Assembly: GCA_004791255.1 (NCBI GenBank)
Contig: SRUQ01000003.1
Span: forward strand, 1 to 64,000
Source of the DNA: a bacterium M00.F.Ca.ET.205.01.1.1
GTDB taxonomy: Bacteria; Pseudomonadota; Alphaproteobacteria; Rhizobiales; Rhizobiaceae
DNA length: 64,000 bases
Direction: 5' to 3'
Below the pieces are notes generated by a model. It was given only the letters and a program-made list of their open reading frames with translations. It was not told the origin of the DNA and ran no database searches. Numbering within the stretch: position 1 is the stretch's first letter; each line of letters opens with the position of its first letter. The position numbers were made by a program, and so were the translations under genes. Positions 1 through 8,201 of the stretch are shown in pieces.

Positions 1-253
1 ATGGCGGGTGTGGCTCGCGAGACGTGGTGGCAGGGCTGGCTTAGACAACCGAATCCTACGCCAAATCAATCGCTTAGGCTACATCCGCCAACCTCTCAGA
101 CGGGTCGTCGTGCATAAGACGGGCTAGGAAGAGCGAATTTCGCGTTTCCGTTCAGGCGAACATTCCCCACATCAGGCCAGCCGCAGCCCTCGCCGGATTC
201 CGAAGCCTTCCTACGTGCTGTGGCGCCCGAGTAACAACCAACAAGGCACAGGA
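1..253. other. gene-poor left edge of window
   Basis: No convincing gene is seen. A 38-codon open frame from base 1 to a TAA at 115-117 could be the tail of a gene that begins left of the window, but nothing in it is recognisable. Confidence 0.3.
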
Positions 254-517
254 ATGAAAATTACTTCGAAATTCCCCAGGGTGGATGGGTCCGATCGGCT
301 CAGGGTTTACCTTGAAAAGGAGGATGAAGAGGCGCCACGGTGCGAGCCTAAACATCTCGTCCCGATAATCATTCACGGCTACATCGACAGCGTTAGCGGA
401 GACAATGGCGTCGCGACAGGAATGTCCATCATGGTCACAAAGGTTGAGGCCGATTGGGAGGCAGAGCCATCGAGCTGGGAAGTCGAGCTGTCGCGCGGAT
501 CGGCGAAGCGCCACTAG
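254..517 (+). CDS. hypothetical protein, 87 aa
   Basis: Small open frame starting at ATG 254. A purine-rich AAGGCACAGGA stretch lies directly upstream and could act as a ribosome-binding site. The product is acidic in its middle (KEDEEAP) and has a hydrophobic, beta-like stretch (PIIIHGYID). I recognise no family. The opposite strand has an overlapping open frame (152-514) that is probably its shadow. The C-terminal part overlaps another forward frame at 454-708 containing ARLIDHYEIAV, which resembles a fragment of a ferritin-like DUF892/YciE protein. The locus may therefore be a patchwork of gene remnants. Whether it is expressed is uncertain. Confidence 0.35.
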   Translation: MKITSKFPRVDGSDRLRVYLEKEDEEAPRCEPKHLVPIIIHGYIDSVSGDNGVATGMSIMVTKVEADWEAEPSSWEVELSRGSAKRH

Positions 518-782
518 CCGCCGCCCTGTCAGCGTCGGCGCGGCTAATCGACCACTACGAGATCGCGGTTACAGCAGAATCCCAGGACGCGGCAGCGCCT
601 GGCAGACCCCATACGATTCGTCGAGGCGTCGCCGATCCCCAGACCTGCCCTCAGAACAACCTCGCCAATACTATAGGACAAGCCAAATTCGCTCATCGCA
701 AGGCATAGCAGCCACTCCTACTTGACCCACGAAGCTGGCGCGCTGGGTGCCGGCAGAAACAATTTGAAAGTAGGAGCAGTTT
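518..782. other. gene-poor stretch with possible gene remnant
   Basis: No intact gene. Up to about 640 a forward frame has a helical, HYEIA-containing segment that may be a degraded DUF892-like remnant. The rest shows nothing until the Shine-Dalgarno site (AGGAG, 773-777) of the next gene. Confidence 0.3.
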
Positions 783-1118
783 ATGGATGTCCTTGGTCTA
801 GCGCTTCATCTTGTTGAAGGGATGCCTAAAAAGGTGCAGTCCAACTCGCTTGCCGTCCGAGCCTACCTTGGTGGTGAGGCGCTGGCTGTGGCGGTGGATC
901 AAACAAGAAAAATCGACAATAAAGAAAAAATTGTTGGTATATTCGTCGTCACGGAAGGATCTGGAGCATATGTGGATAGCGCCGTACGCTTCTATACGCC
1001 AGCAGAAACACTAAAGACTTACGTTTATGAGAATTATTTTCATGGATGTTTGGACATGGAGGACGCGATTTTCACCTTCGAACAAAATCACGAGGGGGTC
1101 GAGTTTTTCACGATCTAA
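783..1118 (+). CDS. hypothetical protein, 111 aa
   Basis: Starts at ATG 783, with a good AGGAG ribosome-binding site six bases upstream, and ends at TAA 1116-1118. The product is soluble, with no signal peptide or membrane segment. It has alternating beta-like stretches (IVGIFVVTE; YVDSAVRFYTP) and an acidic C-terminal third rich in aromatic residues (YENYFHG, EFFTI). I recognise no family. Local base composition is more AT-rich than in the genes to the right, in keeping with acquired DNA. The strong ribosome-binding site is the main argument that this is a real gene. Confidence 0.55.
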   Translation: MDVLGLALHLVEGMPKKVQSNSLAVRAYLGGEALAVAVDQTRKIDNKEKIVGIFVVTEGSGAYVDSAVRFYTPAETLKTYVYENYFHGCLDMEDAIFTFEQNHEGVEFFTI

Positions 1119-1592
1119 GTCGCGGAAGAGCGACCGGGTTGATGGACAATGTTCTCAGCTACCTCGGAGCGAGAGCCCTAAACCCGCGTCCGATGCTGCT
1201 TGACAATGACTGGCGCAAGATCAAGCGCTCGAGAAGGAAATGGTCATCATCCAGGGGGGGTGCTCCACCGCCGAAGGGCTTGGCGAGGGAGAAGGCCGAA
1301 TGCTCAGGCCACGCTTGGTCGGCCGCGTAGGGTTCCCAAAGAGCGAGAAAAGCTTCGCCGCGCGTCGCTGAAGGAGTTCATGAAGAAACCGTAGGCGGCC
1401 GGCACCTCAAGTGGGGAAAATGCTGTGATCTAAAACTTGGCCTGTTGCGGAAATCACCGCGGGTCACCAAAAGGGTTACAGGGGCGGCCGATACAACCGC
1501 CCCCAGCCTGCCCGTGCCAGCTAGATCGAAATGGTCTGCGGCGCTTTCTCACGGGTGAGGACACCGCAGGCCCCACCTAGCGATCCCGACAT
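1119..1592. other. gene-poor stretch with one hairpin
   Basis: Short overlapping open frames in several phases look like chance frames and none has a recognisable product. A perfect 7-bp inverted repeat, GGGGCGG/CCGCCCC with a short loop, lies at about 1481-1504. It lacks a T-run, so it is at best a weak terminator for 783-1118. Confidence 0.4.
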
Positions 1593-2093
1593 GTGGTTGG
1601 TCTCGTCACGCCGCCTGCAAACGACGGCTTTTCCCAAGAGGTTTTGCTCTCTGTGCGTTCTTTTTTTCGAACTGCAACTTCGGCTCTCTTCGCAGTAGGT
1701 GCTGCTTGTTCTCATCCAGCTGGCGCGTCCGCTGGTACGGTTGAGTGGCACCAATGGTCTTACAACTGCATGAAGGATCATACGGACCCGTATGGCACAG
1801 TTCTAAATCCGGCTAATTGTTGGGCCAGTATTTGTGATGGCGTCAAGCATAGCGACCCATACGGATTGGGTGACAGCTGCTTGTCTGTCTTTGAGTTTAT
1901 CAGGGAAGGACGGCATCTTACAGGCGTTCACGTAGAGGACTTGTGCGAACCTAGGCCGACTGAAATAGCGGTCGACGGCAAGCGAATTGATCCGCTGCCC
2001 GACGAGGAGCAGATTGATGCCGTACGCCAGGGAAAACACATCATCCGCCGCGTGCAGGTCGTGGATGGCCATACTGCGAGGACGTGGATATAG
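1593..2093 (+). CDS. putative exported hypothetical protein, possibly frameshifted
   Basis: Open frame of up to 166 codons. The true start is uncertain: TTG 1644 and GTG 1653 are alternatives. Residues about 21-48 look like a signal peptide, with a basic RSFFR start, a hydrophobic stretch and an AGASA-type cleavage region. The mature part is cysteine-rich (SYNCMKD, NCWASICDG, DSCLS, EDLCE) and has a repeated DPYG motif, so it could be a small disulfide-bonded periplasmic protein. The family is unknown. The frame ends at TAG 2091-2093, but another frame continues past it to TAA 2165-2167 with a natural-looking tail (KQLLKMSKKFLGD). This suggests a single-base indel near 2060-2090 in an originally longer gene. 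An antisense frame (1803-2258) is considered a shadow. Confidence 0.4.
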   Translation: MVGLVTPPANDGFSQEVLLSVRSFFRTATSALFAVGAACSHPAGASAGTVEWHQWSYNCMKDHTDPYGTVLNPANCWASICDGVKHSDPYGLGDSCLSVFEFIREGRHLTGVHVEDLCEPRPTEIAVDGKRIDPLPDEEQIDAVRQGKHIIRRVQVVDGHTARTWI

Positions 2094-2285
2094 AGGCCGA
2101 TCTGTCAGGCGCAGACTACGTATATAAGCAGCTGCTAAAGATGAGTAAGAAGTTCCTCGGCGATTAAGTACACCCTCTACCAGCGCGGACAGTTGCTCGT
2201 GCAGTCGCCAGTTCCGCTTCGACATTAGCAATTGTTCGCCTGAAATAGTTGGAGACACTCTCCCCCAGAATGCCTATGAATTAGG

Positions 2286-2320
2286 CTCATGCGTGTATTG
2301 GCTGGGCAGCCAAGCATGAG
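2286..2320. promoter_or_regulatory. two-part inverted repeat before the PLD cassette
   Basis: CTCATGC (2286-2292) pairs with GCATGAG (2314-2320), and the inner TTGGCTG (2298-2304) pairs with CAGCCAA (2307-2313) around a 2-base loop. A 5-base bulge (GTGTA) sits on one side only. The structure abuts the G-rich ribosome-binding site of the TTG start at 2332. It could be a protein operator or an RNA hairpin that controls translation of the cassette. No T-run follows, so it is not a simple terminator. Confidence 0.45.
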
Positions 2321-2331
2321 GGGGGGACTAA

Positions 2332-4716
2332 TTGGCCTTATCGCCGCTTGATTTGATATCTGCGCGACCGTGGCATCGTGCAGTTTTCACGACTTACGCA
2401 TTGAGCCTCTCATTCTTCGAGGCCGTGCTGCTTGACGCGCTTGTGCGTGGCGGTGGGCGGGAAGCGCTCATTCTGGCGGACATCGAGGGGGTAAGGGCAG
2501 GGCTTAGCGAGCAAGGTGCGCGACGGGTGGGCCGAGACTATGAGGTCGAGCCAATATCCGTCACCTCGGGCGTTTTCCACCCTAAACTTTCCGCGTTGGT
2601 CGCTGACGACGAATGTCACCTGCTGGTAGGCTCAGGAAACCTGACCTTCAACGGCTGGGGAGGCAACCTCGAGGTCGTCGAGCACCTGCATCCGGGCTTT
2701 GCGGCCGACGCGATCGATGACGCCGCGGACTTCTTCGAACTGCTGGCTCTCGCCGACAACATCCGGCACGGCGCCGCCGATCTTTGCCAGGCCGTCGCCA
2801 ACGACCTCCGGAAGTCGACGCGCGGGCGGGCACGCAACGGCGACATCCGCCTCTTCCACAGTCTGGACGGGGCGATATCGGGCAAGATCGCCGAAGCGGT
2901 CGATGGCTTGGGCGGAGCGACGAGGCTGGTGGCGGCAGCGCCGTTCTGGGATAGCGGAAAGGCGATAAGCCGCCTCTGCGAAGCCATCGGCCTCGATCAC
3001 GTTTTCATTCACGCGCACAGTGGCGGCACGGTCCAGGGCAAGATCGGGTCAAACTGGCCATCCCAGACAAGCGTCGAAGTCCGCGCGGTCGAACTTGAGG
3101 TCCTGAAGGAGGAAAAGCCCCGCAAGCTCCACGCGAAGGCCTTCGAGATCATATGCAGGCGGGGTCGGCTGCTCGTCTCTGGCAGTCCCAATGCCTCGAC
3201 CGCTGCCCTGGGTGCGGGACGCAACGTCGAAGCCTGCGTTGCCCGGATGCAGCGGAACCGCACGGTTGGCTGGACATACGTTCCTTCGTCGCCGCCGCAG
3301 CCGATGGACCCAGTCGACGATGCCGACGACGGAAGCGCGGCGATCGGCATCTTGCGGGCGGTTCTGGAAGGCGACCACATCTCCGGCCAAGTGATTTCGC
3401 CCGCAATGACGGGGGCGGCATCGGTCTGCCAGGTCACCGCGGAAGGGCCTCGCAAGCTGGACGACGTCGACCTTGCGGCCGATGGTTCGTTCACCGCCAG
3501 CGCGCCTGGACTGGAGGTCCAGTCATGGAAGGGCGGCCGGCTGGTGGTGCGCGTCGAGGCTTCCGATGGATCGGTTGCTGAAGGCTTCGTTTCGCTTGCC
3601 GCGTTCACCGAGATGACACGTCGCGCCGGACCGCTCGGACCGCGCCTGCTGGCTATCCTGGCGGGGACTGAGACGCCTGCTGACGTTGCAGCCATGATGA
3701 GCTGGTTCCACGAGGACCCCCGCAGAATGACGCAGGCGGCGATGCCGATCGGCGGTGGCAGTGCCGGAGAGCGAGCGTCACAGGAGGATCTGACGGTTGC
3801 GGTTTCTGACCTGCGCCTAGTTCGCACCTCGGTGCCGGGAGCGGACCGGCCGAGTGCTGGCGGGGCTGGCTGGGTTCGCTTCATGGGATATGTCTTCGCC
3901 GCGCTGCGGGAGAAGCGCGGCCCCTTGGAACAAGTCGGGGCAGTGCGAAATGCCGACAGCGAAGAGGAAGGCGACGTCATCACGGAAGAGGTCCAGGCCG
4001 TCGACCGGGCCGTCGACCATTCATTGGCCGTGTTCGAGCAGTTCCTCGACAAGATGCTTTCTCCCGGACTGGCCGAGCTTCATGCTTTCCGGGCGTTGGA
4101 CCTGACGCAGTATATCTGCGAACGGCTTCAGCCGGACCAGCAGCGGGCAAAGGGGTGGCTCCAGCGGCTGCTCGATGCGTTGACCAGGATTGAAATTCCC
4201 GATGACAGGCGCGAACTGGTTTCCGCAGTCGTTCTCACTCTCGTCGGGACGCGTATCGACGAGAACGACCTGCGCGCCGCCCGGTCGAGGCTCGTTGGCA
4301 TACGAGCTGATCTTCATGGCGACTGCCCGTCGCCCGAACTCGCGCGCGGCTTTCATTCCGTGCTGCCCCAGAGCGCGGCTTTCCCGGAACTGTGGGACCG
4401 GGTGCGGAGGATCCGCACTTATCGCGAGCAGGCCAGGTACTACCTCGACGCGCTTGCTGCGGGACATCCCGCCGACGGATACGGGGAGCTCGCGCTGGCC
4501 GCAAAGGACGAGTTCGCCACCATGGCCGATGCCTTCAAGTCAGAGCGGTCGAGAAAGAAGATCGACGTCATGAAGCAATGGTCGGAGGCATGCCCGAAAT
4601 GCCATCGCACGCTGCCGAAGATCGAAGTAGGCAAACTGCGCTCGACAGCGGTAGCGACAGCCAGGAACTGCTGCGGCCATGTCCTGATCTGGCCGGAGGA
4701 GGCTGAACATGGCTGA
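2332..4716 (+). CDS. phospholipase D-family protein with two HKD motifs, BREX-adjacent
   Basis: A 794-aa protein beginning at TTG 2332, just after a GGGGGGA ribosome-binding site. Two HKD-type half-motifs are visible: H83-x-K85 with GSGN ending at N103, and H267-x-K269 with GSPN ending at N287. The expected Asp of each motif is not obvious. This is the layout of PLD-superfamily nucleases and phosphodiesterases, in which two halves form one active site. Residues about 300-740 are mixed alpha/beta and mainly helical towards the end, and match no family I recognise. The C-terminus has a likely zinc ribbon (CPKC at 754-757, CC at 780-781). It overlaps the next gene by 8 bp, which suggests translational coupling. 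PLD proteins occur in defence systems (DrmC of DISARM is one). A nuclease role next to BREX is inferred. Confidence 0.75.
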   Translation: MALSPLDLISARPWHRAVFTTYALSLSFFEAVLLDALVRGGGREALILADIEGVRAGLSEQGARRVGRDYEVEPISVTSGVFHPKLSALVADDECHLLVGSGNLTFNGWGGNLEVVEHLHPGFAADAIDDAADFFELLALADNIRHGAADLCQAVANDLRKSTRGRARNGDIRLFHSLDGAISGKIAEAVDGLGGATRLVAAAPFWDSGKAISRLCEAIGLDHVFIHAHSGGTVQGKIGSNWPSQTSVEVRAVELEVLKEEKPRKLHAKAFEIICRRGRLLVSGSPNASTAALGAGRNVEACVARMQRNRTVGWTYVPSSPPQPMDPVDDADDGSAAIGILRAVLEGDHISGQVISPAMTGAASVCQVTAEGPRKLDDVDLAADGSFTASAPGLEVQSWKGGRLVVRVEASDGSVAEGFVSLAAFTEMTRRAGPLGPRLLAILAGTETPADVAAMMSWFHEDPRRMTQAAMPIGGGSAGERASQEDLTVAVSDLRLVRTSVPGADRPSAGGAGWVRFMGYVFAALREKRGPLEQVGAVRNADSEEEGDVITEEVQAVDRAVDHSLAVFEQFLDKMLSPGLAELHAFRALDLTQYICERLQPDQQRAKGWLQRLLDALTRIEIPDDRRELVSAVVLTLVGTRIDENDLRAARSRLVGIRADLHGDCPSPELARGFHSVLPQSAAFPELWDRVRRIRTYREQARYYLDALAAGHPADGYGELALAAKDEFATMADAFKSERSRKKIDVMKQWSEACPKCHRTLPKIEVGKLRSTAVATARNCCGHVLIWPEEAEHG

Positions 4717-6211
4717 AACTTCCCTGGCCGACATGACCGCGGCCGCAAGCGCGGCTGATGGCCCCGTCTTCGTGCCTCCGACCTCACCCCGACTCGGCGG
4801 CGTCGATCCTCTAGGCCTGCGGCAGACGAACTTCGACCTGATGGACCAGGTTCTTCCGGGTCTGAACAATGTCGCCCGCCACATCCGGCCTTTCGTGATC
4901 GTCGCCTGGGCTTGGCGCCGGGTGCGACATCTCGCGGAAAAGCAGGAAGCCGGGGACATCAAGGTCGATCTCCTGCTCGATTTCGTGGACCGCATCGAAG
5001 TGATCTACGCGTGGTCCCAGTTTCTTCTGGACCCCAATTCGGATTTGCCTGGCCGTCAGGTTCTCGGGCCACTCGTGCGTGAGACCAGCTACCAGTTCAG
5101 CGGTCCAGCATGGAAGAAGCGGCGGGAAGAGCGTCGCTATTCCACGGCATTCACGGCGCCCGTGAACTATGGGCCGGGGCTGAAGTCGCTCGGCTGGGTC
5201 GAGCAGCATCCTGTCCATCTGGGAATATTGGTGCCGACTGCCGCCGCCGCGCCTGCGCTTGACGCGTTCGAGGCACTTATTGCGGACCGGCTCGATCATC
5301 CTGCCTTCCATCGCCTCGGCAGCGTCAGCGTCAGTTCGGACGAAGCCATGGACTGGGCCGCTGCATGGTCGTTCAGAACGGTCACTGACGCCGAGAAGGA
5401 AGCCGCCGCCAGCATGCTGTTCGGACCGTCGGCTCCCACGGTCAGGAAAAATGGAGGCAGGCTCATGCTGGAGGCGGTCGCTGATGCCGCCTCTACTGAA
5501 GTCGACCGCATTCGCGGCACGATGGCCGGAGCGCCTTCGACCTTCAATCCGCCTGCTGACCTGGAAGAAACGGTGGCAAGATGGCGGCAGCTGCAGGTCC
5601 GCCAACTGTTCCGGCTGACGTTGGAAACGCTCTTCGCCTGGATCCTGCGCCAGCTCGACGATCGGTCAAAGACGACCGAGGAGCTTGTCGCGGCGTTTCT
5701 CGAAGAAGCCGCGATCGACCCTGCCAAGAGCACCGCGGAAACGTGGCTGGAACCTGAACACCTTTCCGGAGTCGGACCGACTGGCTTGATGAATCGCATA
5801 ACCGAGGTTCTGGCCGACGCTTCGCGCGCTGGTCTCGCTGCCGTCATCGTCGACGGGCTGGCCTTCTCCATAGCCAACGCGCCACTCGCCGGAGAGAATT
5901 TCGACCGACAGGACCGGCTGCCGCTGTTTCGTGCCAAGCGCGAAGCCGCAGCTTGGGAAGACGCTCCCGCGAAGGAGTTCGCGCGCCATGTTCTGGAGAC
6001 TTGGGTGCTGGCCCAGCACGTGTACTGGTCGGTCGGACGGGGACTGGCGGATGCAAGGGCGCGCGGCAGGTTTATCCTCCGCCTCAAGGTCGTGATGGAC
6101 GAGGGCGGCTGGACATTGGCGCCGGGGGTGCCAAGTGCCTTCACGCCCCGGCCGACCCCTGACAGACTTCAGACAGCTCTCAGCCTAGCGACCGAATGCG
6201 ACCTGCTATAA
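4709..6211 (+). CDS. uncharacterised 500-aa partner of the PLD protein
   Basis: Starts at ATG 4709 inside the end of the PLD gene, with a GGAGGAGG ribosome-binding site upstream. It is a soluble protein without membrane segments. The body is largely helical and rich in Trp, Arg and Glu (VAWAWRRVRHL, RQLFRLTLETLFAWILRQL). The C-terminal part (from about residue 400) has an Asp/Trp-rich section followed by WSVGRGLADARARGRF and a strand-like RLKVVMDEGGW. I recognise no family or catalytic motif. The 8-bp overlap and identical orientation imply that it works with the PLD protein, perhaps as a sensor or scaffold. About 100 bp separate it from the BREX operon, so it may belong to BREX or be a separate two-gene system. 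Confidence 0.65.
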   Translation: MAETSLADMTAAASAADGPVFVPPTSPRLGGVDPLGLRQTNFDLMDQVLPGLNNVARHIRPFVIVAWAWRRVRHLAEKQEAGDIKVDLLLDFVDRIEVIYAWSQFLLDPNSDLPGRQVLGPLVRETSYQFSGPAWKKRREERRYSTAFTAPVNYGPGLKSLGWVEQHPVHLGILVPTAAAAPALDAFEALIADRLDHPAFHRLGSVSVSSDEAMDWAAAWSFRTVTDAEKEAAASMLFGPSAPTVRKNGGRLMLEAVADAASTEVDRIRGTMAGAPSTFNPPADLEETVARWRQLQVRQLFRLTLETLFAWILRQLDDRSKTTEELVAAFLEEAAIDPAKSTAETWLEPEHLSGVGPTGLMNRITEVLADASRAGLAAVIVDGLAFSIANAPLAGENFDRQDRLPLFRAKREAAAWEDAPAKEFARHVLETWVLAQHVYWSVGRGLADARARGRFILRLKVVMDEGGWTLAPGVPSAFTPRPTPDRLQTALSLATECDLL

Positions 6212-6310
6212 CCCATGATTCTTTCGCAGATTAGGCAGCCCAGGCCGTCCCCGCTGCGGAAGTGAAAGGGGGACTTCGGCTTCGGCGAGACACCACAGGA
6301 CTAAACGCAC

Positions 6311-6832
6311 ATGGGTAGCATCTCCAAATCAGACGAACTCATCGAGACGCAGACTATATCTCTGCGACTAGCGGTTGGCGCCCTTGGGGAACGGGACAAT
6401 GCTGGATGGTGGCAGTCGGGCTTCATGTCGACGACGAGTTCTGCGTTTCTTATGCCGGTGTTTGGGTCGAAGTCGTGGCAGACACGGTACGAAGGCGTTG
6501 TAGAGTCCGCGAGGCGTGTGCATGACGAGCGCATAGGTGTCGGGCGTGCCTTTCACCCCTTTCGCCTCCCAGAAAACATGGAGCAAAGGCTCTTCGACCG
6601 GGTGCAAACGATGCGTCAAGAGTTGGTGGACGAAACCATTTCCGCCGACAAGGCCAGAGCTACGCTCGAACGGCTCGCGGAACACGCGGTCACGGCGAGA
6701 TCAGGCCCGGCATTGGTGGGGGCGGCTGCGATGCTTGACGAGCCGGGTTGGATAGCAGAGCTCGCGTCGTTGTATCTTGCAGCGTTCTCCGCGGGTGTTC
6801 AGTGTTTCCCTTATTTCACTGGCGCACGATGA
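6311..6832 (+). CDS. brxE: BrxE-like BREX protein
   Basis: A 173-aa soluble protein directly before brxA. Its stop overlaps the brxA start (ATGA at 6829-6832). The N-terminal pattern (LRLAVGALGERDNAGWWQS, then FLMPVF and VHDERIGVGRAFHPFRLPE) matches what I remember of the BrxE family, first defined in type 6 BREX systems. BrxE has no established biochemical role. The tail GVQCFPYF also fits. The gene heads a run of overlapping BREX genes, which supports the assignment. It is unusual here because the operon otherwise has type 1 content and ends with brxL, not with brxD/brxHI. Confidence 0.7.
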   Translation: MGSISKSDELIETQTISLRLAVGALGERDNAGWWQSGFMSTTSSAFLMPVFGSKSWQTRYEGVVESARRVHDERIGVGRAFHPFRLPENMEQRLFDRVQTMRQELVDETISADKARATLERLAEHAVTARSGPALVGAAAMLDEPGWIAELASLYLAAFSAGVQCFPYFTGAR

Positions 6833-7617
6833 ATAATGTGCCGAAGTATACAACTCAACTCCAGGCGGGGCTAGGCATTGTGCCTGAGACCTTGAAGCTG
6901 CTTGCAGTGTGGGAACCCAACATGACAGGCAACGATTTGGTCAAGACTGCCCTGGCCACAGGCGATTTTCCTGGCATGACGGCTCGCCGTCTGCGAAATC
7001 TGATTTTAGAGGCCTTTCGTCCAAGGTATTTGGTCGACAGCGCTATGCCCGCCCGGCTGCTGAAAGCTGTTTCCGGAACCATACCCAGGGAAGACTTCCG
7101 CTCACTCTGCTTCCTGTTCACCTGCCGAGCAAACATGGTCCTCGCTGACTTCGTCCGTGAAGTTTATTGGCCTGCTTACTCCTCAGGTGGAAGGTCGATT
7201 TCAAAGGCGGACTCGCTACGATTTGTCTCCTCGGCCGTGTCGGATGGGCGAACTACAAGCCGATGGTCCGAGTCTACAGTCATTCGCGTTGCAAGATACC
7301 TCTTGGGCGCGTGCGCCGATTTCGGCCTGCTTGGGCCTATGAAGGGTGGCGCAAGGGCCCTCAGCACATTTCGCATCACGCCAAATGTCGTTTCTGTCCT
7401 GGCTCATGATCTCCATTTTCGGGGGATTGGTGACAACGCGCTGCTCCGCAATACTGATTGGACGCTGTTTGGGCTTGAGCCGGAAGATGCATTGGGCGAG
7501 CTGAAACGCCTATCCTTGCGCGGTGAACTGATCGTGCAGTCGGCGGGAGGTATCACGCAGGTGTCGTGGAAACATAAGTCAATGGAGGAACTTGCCAATG
7601 TCCTCTCTGAAGGCTGA
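6829..7617 (+). CDS. brxA: BrxA (DUF1819), BREX small DNA-binding protein
   Basis: A 262-aa protein starting at ATG 6829, which overlaps the brxE stop. The N-terminus (YTTQLQAGLGIVPETLKLL, then MTARRLRNLILEAFRPRYL) is characteristic of the DUF1819/BrxA family, conserved in type 1 and related BREX loci. Family members are small helical proteins reported to bind DNA. The exact task in phage exclusion is not settled. The last 20 bp overlap brxB, as is usual for these tightly packed operons. Upstream in-frame codons from 6748 lie within brxE and are not used. Confidence 0.88.
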   Translation: MNNVPKYTTQLQAGLGIVPETLKLLAVWEPNMTGNDLVKTALATGDFPGMTARRLRNLILEAFRPRYLVDSAMPARLLKAVSGTIPREDFRSLCFLFTCRANMVLADFVREVYWPAYSSGGRSISKADSLRFVSSAVSDGRTTSRWSESTVIRVARYLLGACADFGLLGPMKGGARALSTFRITPNVVSVLAHDLHFRGIGDNALLRNTDWTLFGLEPEDALGELKRLSLRGELIVQSAGGITQVSWKHKSMEELANVLSEG

Positions 7618-8173
7618 CTTCGACGAGTTAATCCGCCGGGTTGAGGCAGGCCGAGAATTCGCGCATGCGAGCTTCGAGCCGATCTTCTATCTGGTCTTTC
7701 ACCCGAACCAACTCCTCGAGGTGAAGCAACTCATGCCCGCTTGGACGTCCAAGTTGGCCAATGCGGGCTGGCAGGTCGAGACTTTTTCCATCGCCGAGCA
7801 CATAGCCGACATCCTTGCTACGGCGCCGCTCCGCAAGGTCTGGCTTGAGGCCGACCGCAAGGATCCCCTTTCTTGGGGACGGACCAACACTGCGCTTGCC
7901 AACGCTCTCAATGCCCAGGGGCGCCTCCAGTCGCGGTTGGAGGAGCGGCTCAACGCCCTGCAGGGCCAGCCGTCAACCATCATGCTGGTGACGGATATTC
8001 AGGCACTTCACCCATATCTGCGAATTGGGGCGATCGAGGCGCAACTTCAGGGCAAATTCCACATCCCCACAGTCTTCCTTTATCCAGGCACTCGAACAGG
8101 AAAGACGAGGCTGAGGTTTCTCGGCTTCTATCCCGAAGACGGCAACTATCGATCCGTGCACGTCGGCGGCTGA
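7598..8173 (+). CDS. brxB: BrxB (DUF1788) BREX protein
   Basis: A 191-aa protein of the DUF1788/BrxB family. The start KADFDELIRRVEAG, the phrase FYLVFHPNQLLEVKQ, and the late PTVFLYPGTRTGKTRLRFLG are typical. ATG 7598 is preferred over TTG 7592 because the GGAGG at about 7584-7588 is then nine bases upstream. BrxB is a core type 1 BREX component thought to act in the complex with the PglX methylase and PglZ. No catalytic motif is visible. It overlaps brxA by 20 bp and lies 28 bp before brxC. Confidence 0.88.
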   Translation: MSSLKADFDELIRRVEAGREFAHASFEPIFYLVFHPNQLLEVKQLMPAWTSKLANAGWQVETFSIAEHIADILATAPLRKVWLEADRKDPLSWGRTNTALANALNAQGRLQSRLEERLNALQGQPSTIMLVTDIQALHPYLRIGAIEAQLQGKFHIPTVFLYPGTRTGKTRLRFLGFYPEDGNYRSVHVGG

Positions 8174-8201
8174 CACAAGAAGACATTTGACAGGAAACGC
8201 T

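Noticed and set aside
1481..1504. GGGGCGG/CCGCCCC hairpin as a terminator
   Set aside because: No T-run follows in either direction and it is far from the nearest stop codon.
1803..2258. Minus-strand open frame of 151 codons
   Set aside because: Antisense to a cysteine-rich forward frame with a signal peptide; no ribosome-binding site or recognisable sequence.
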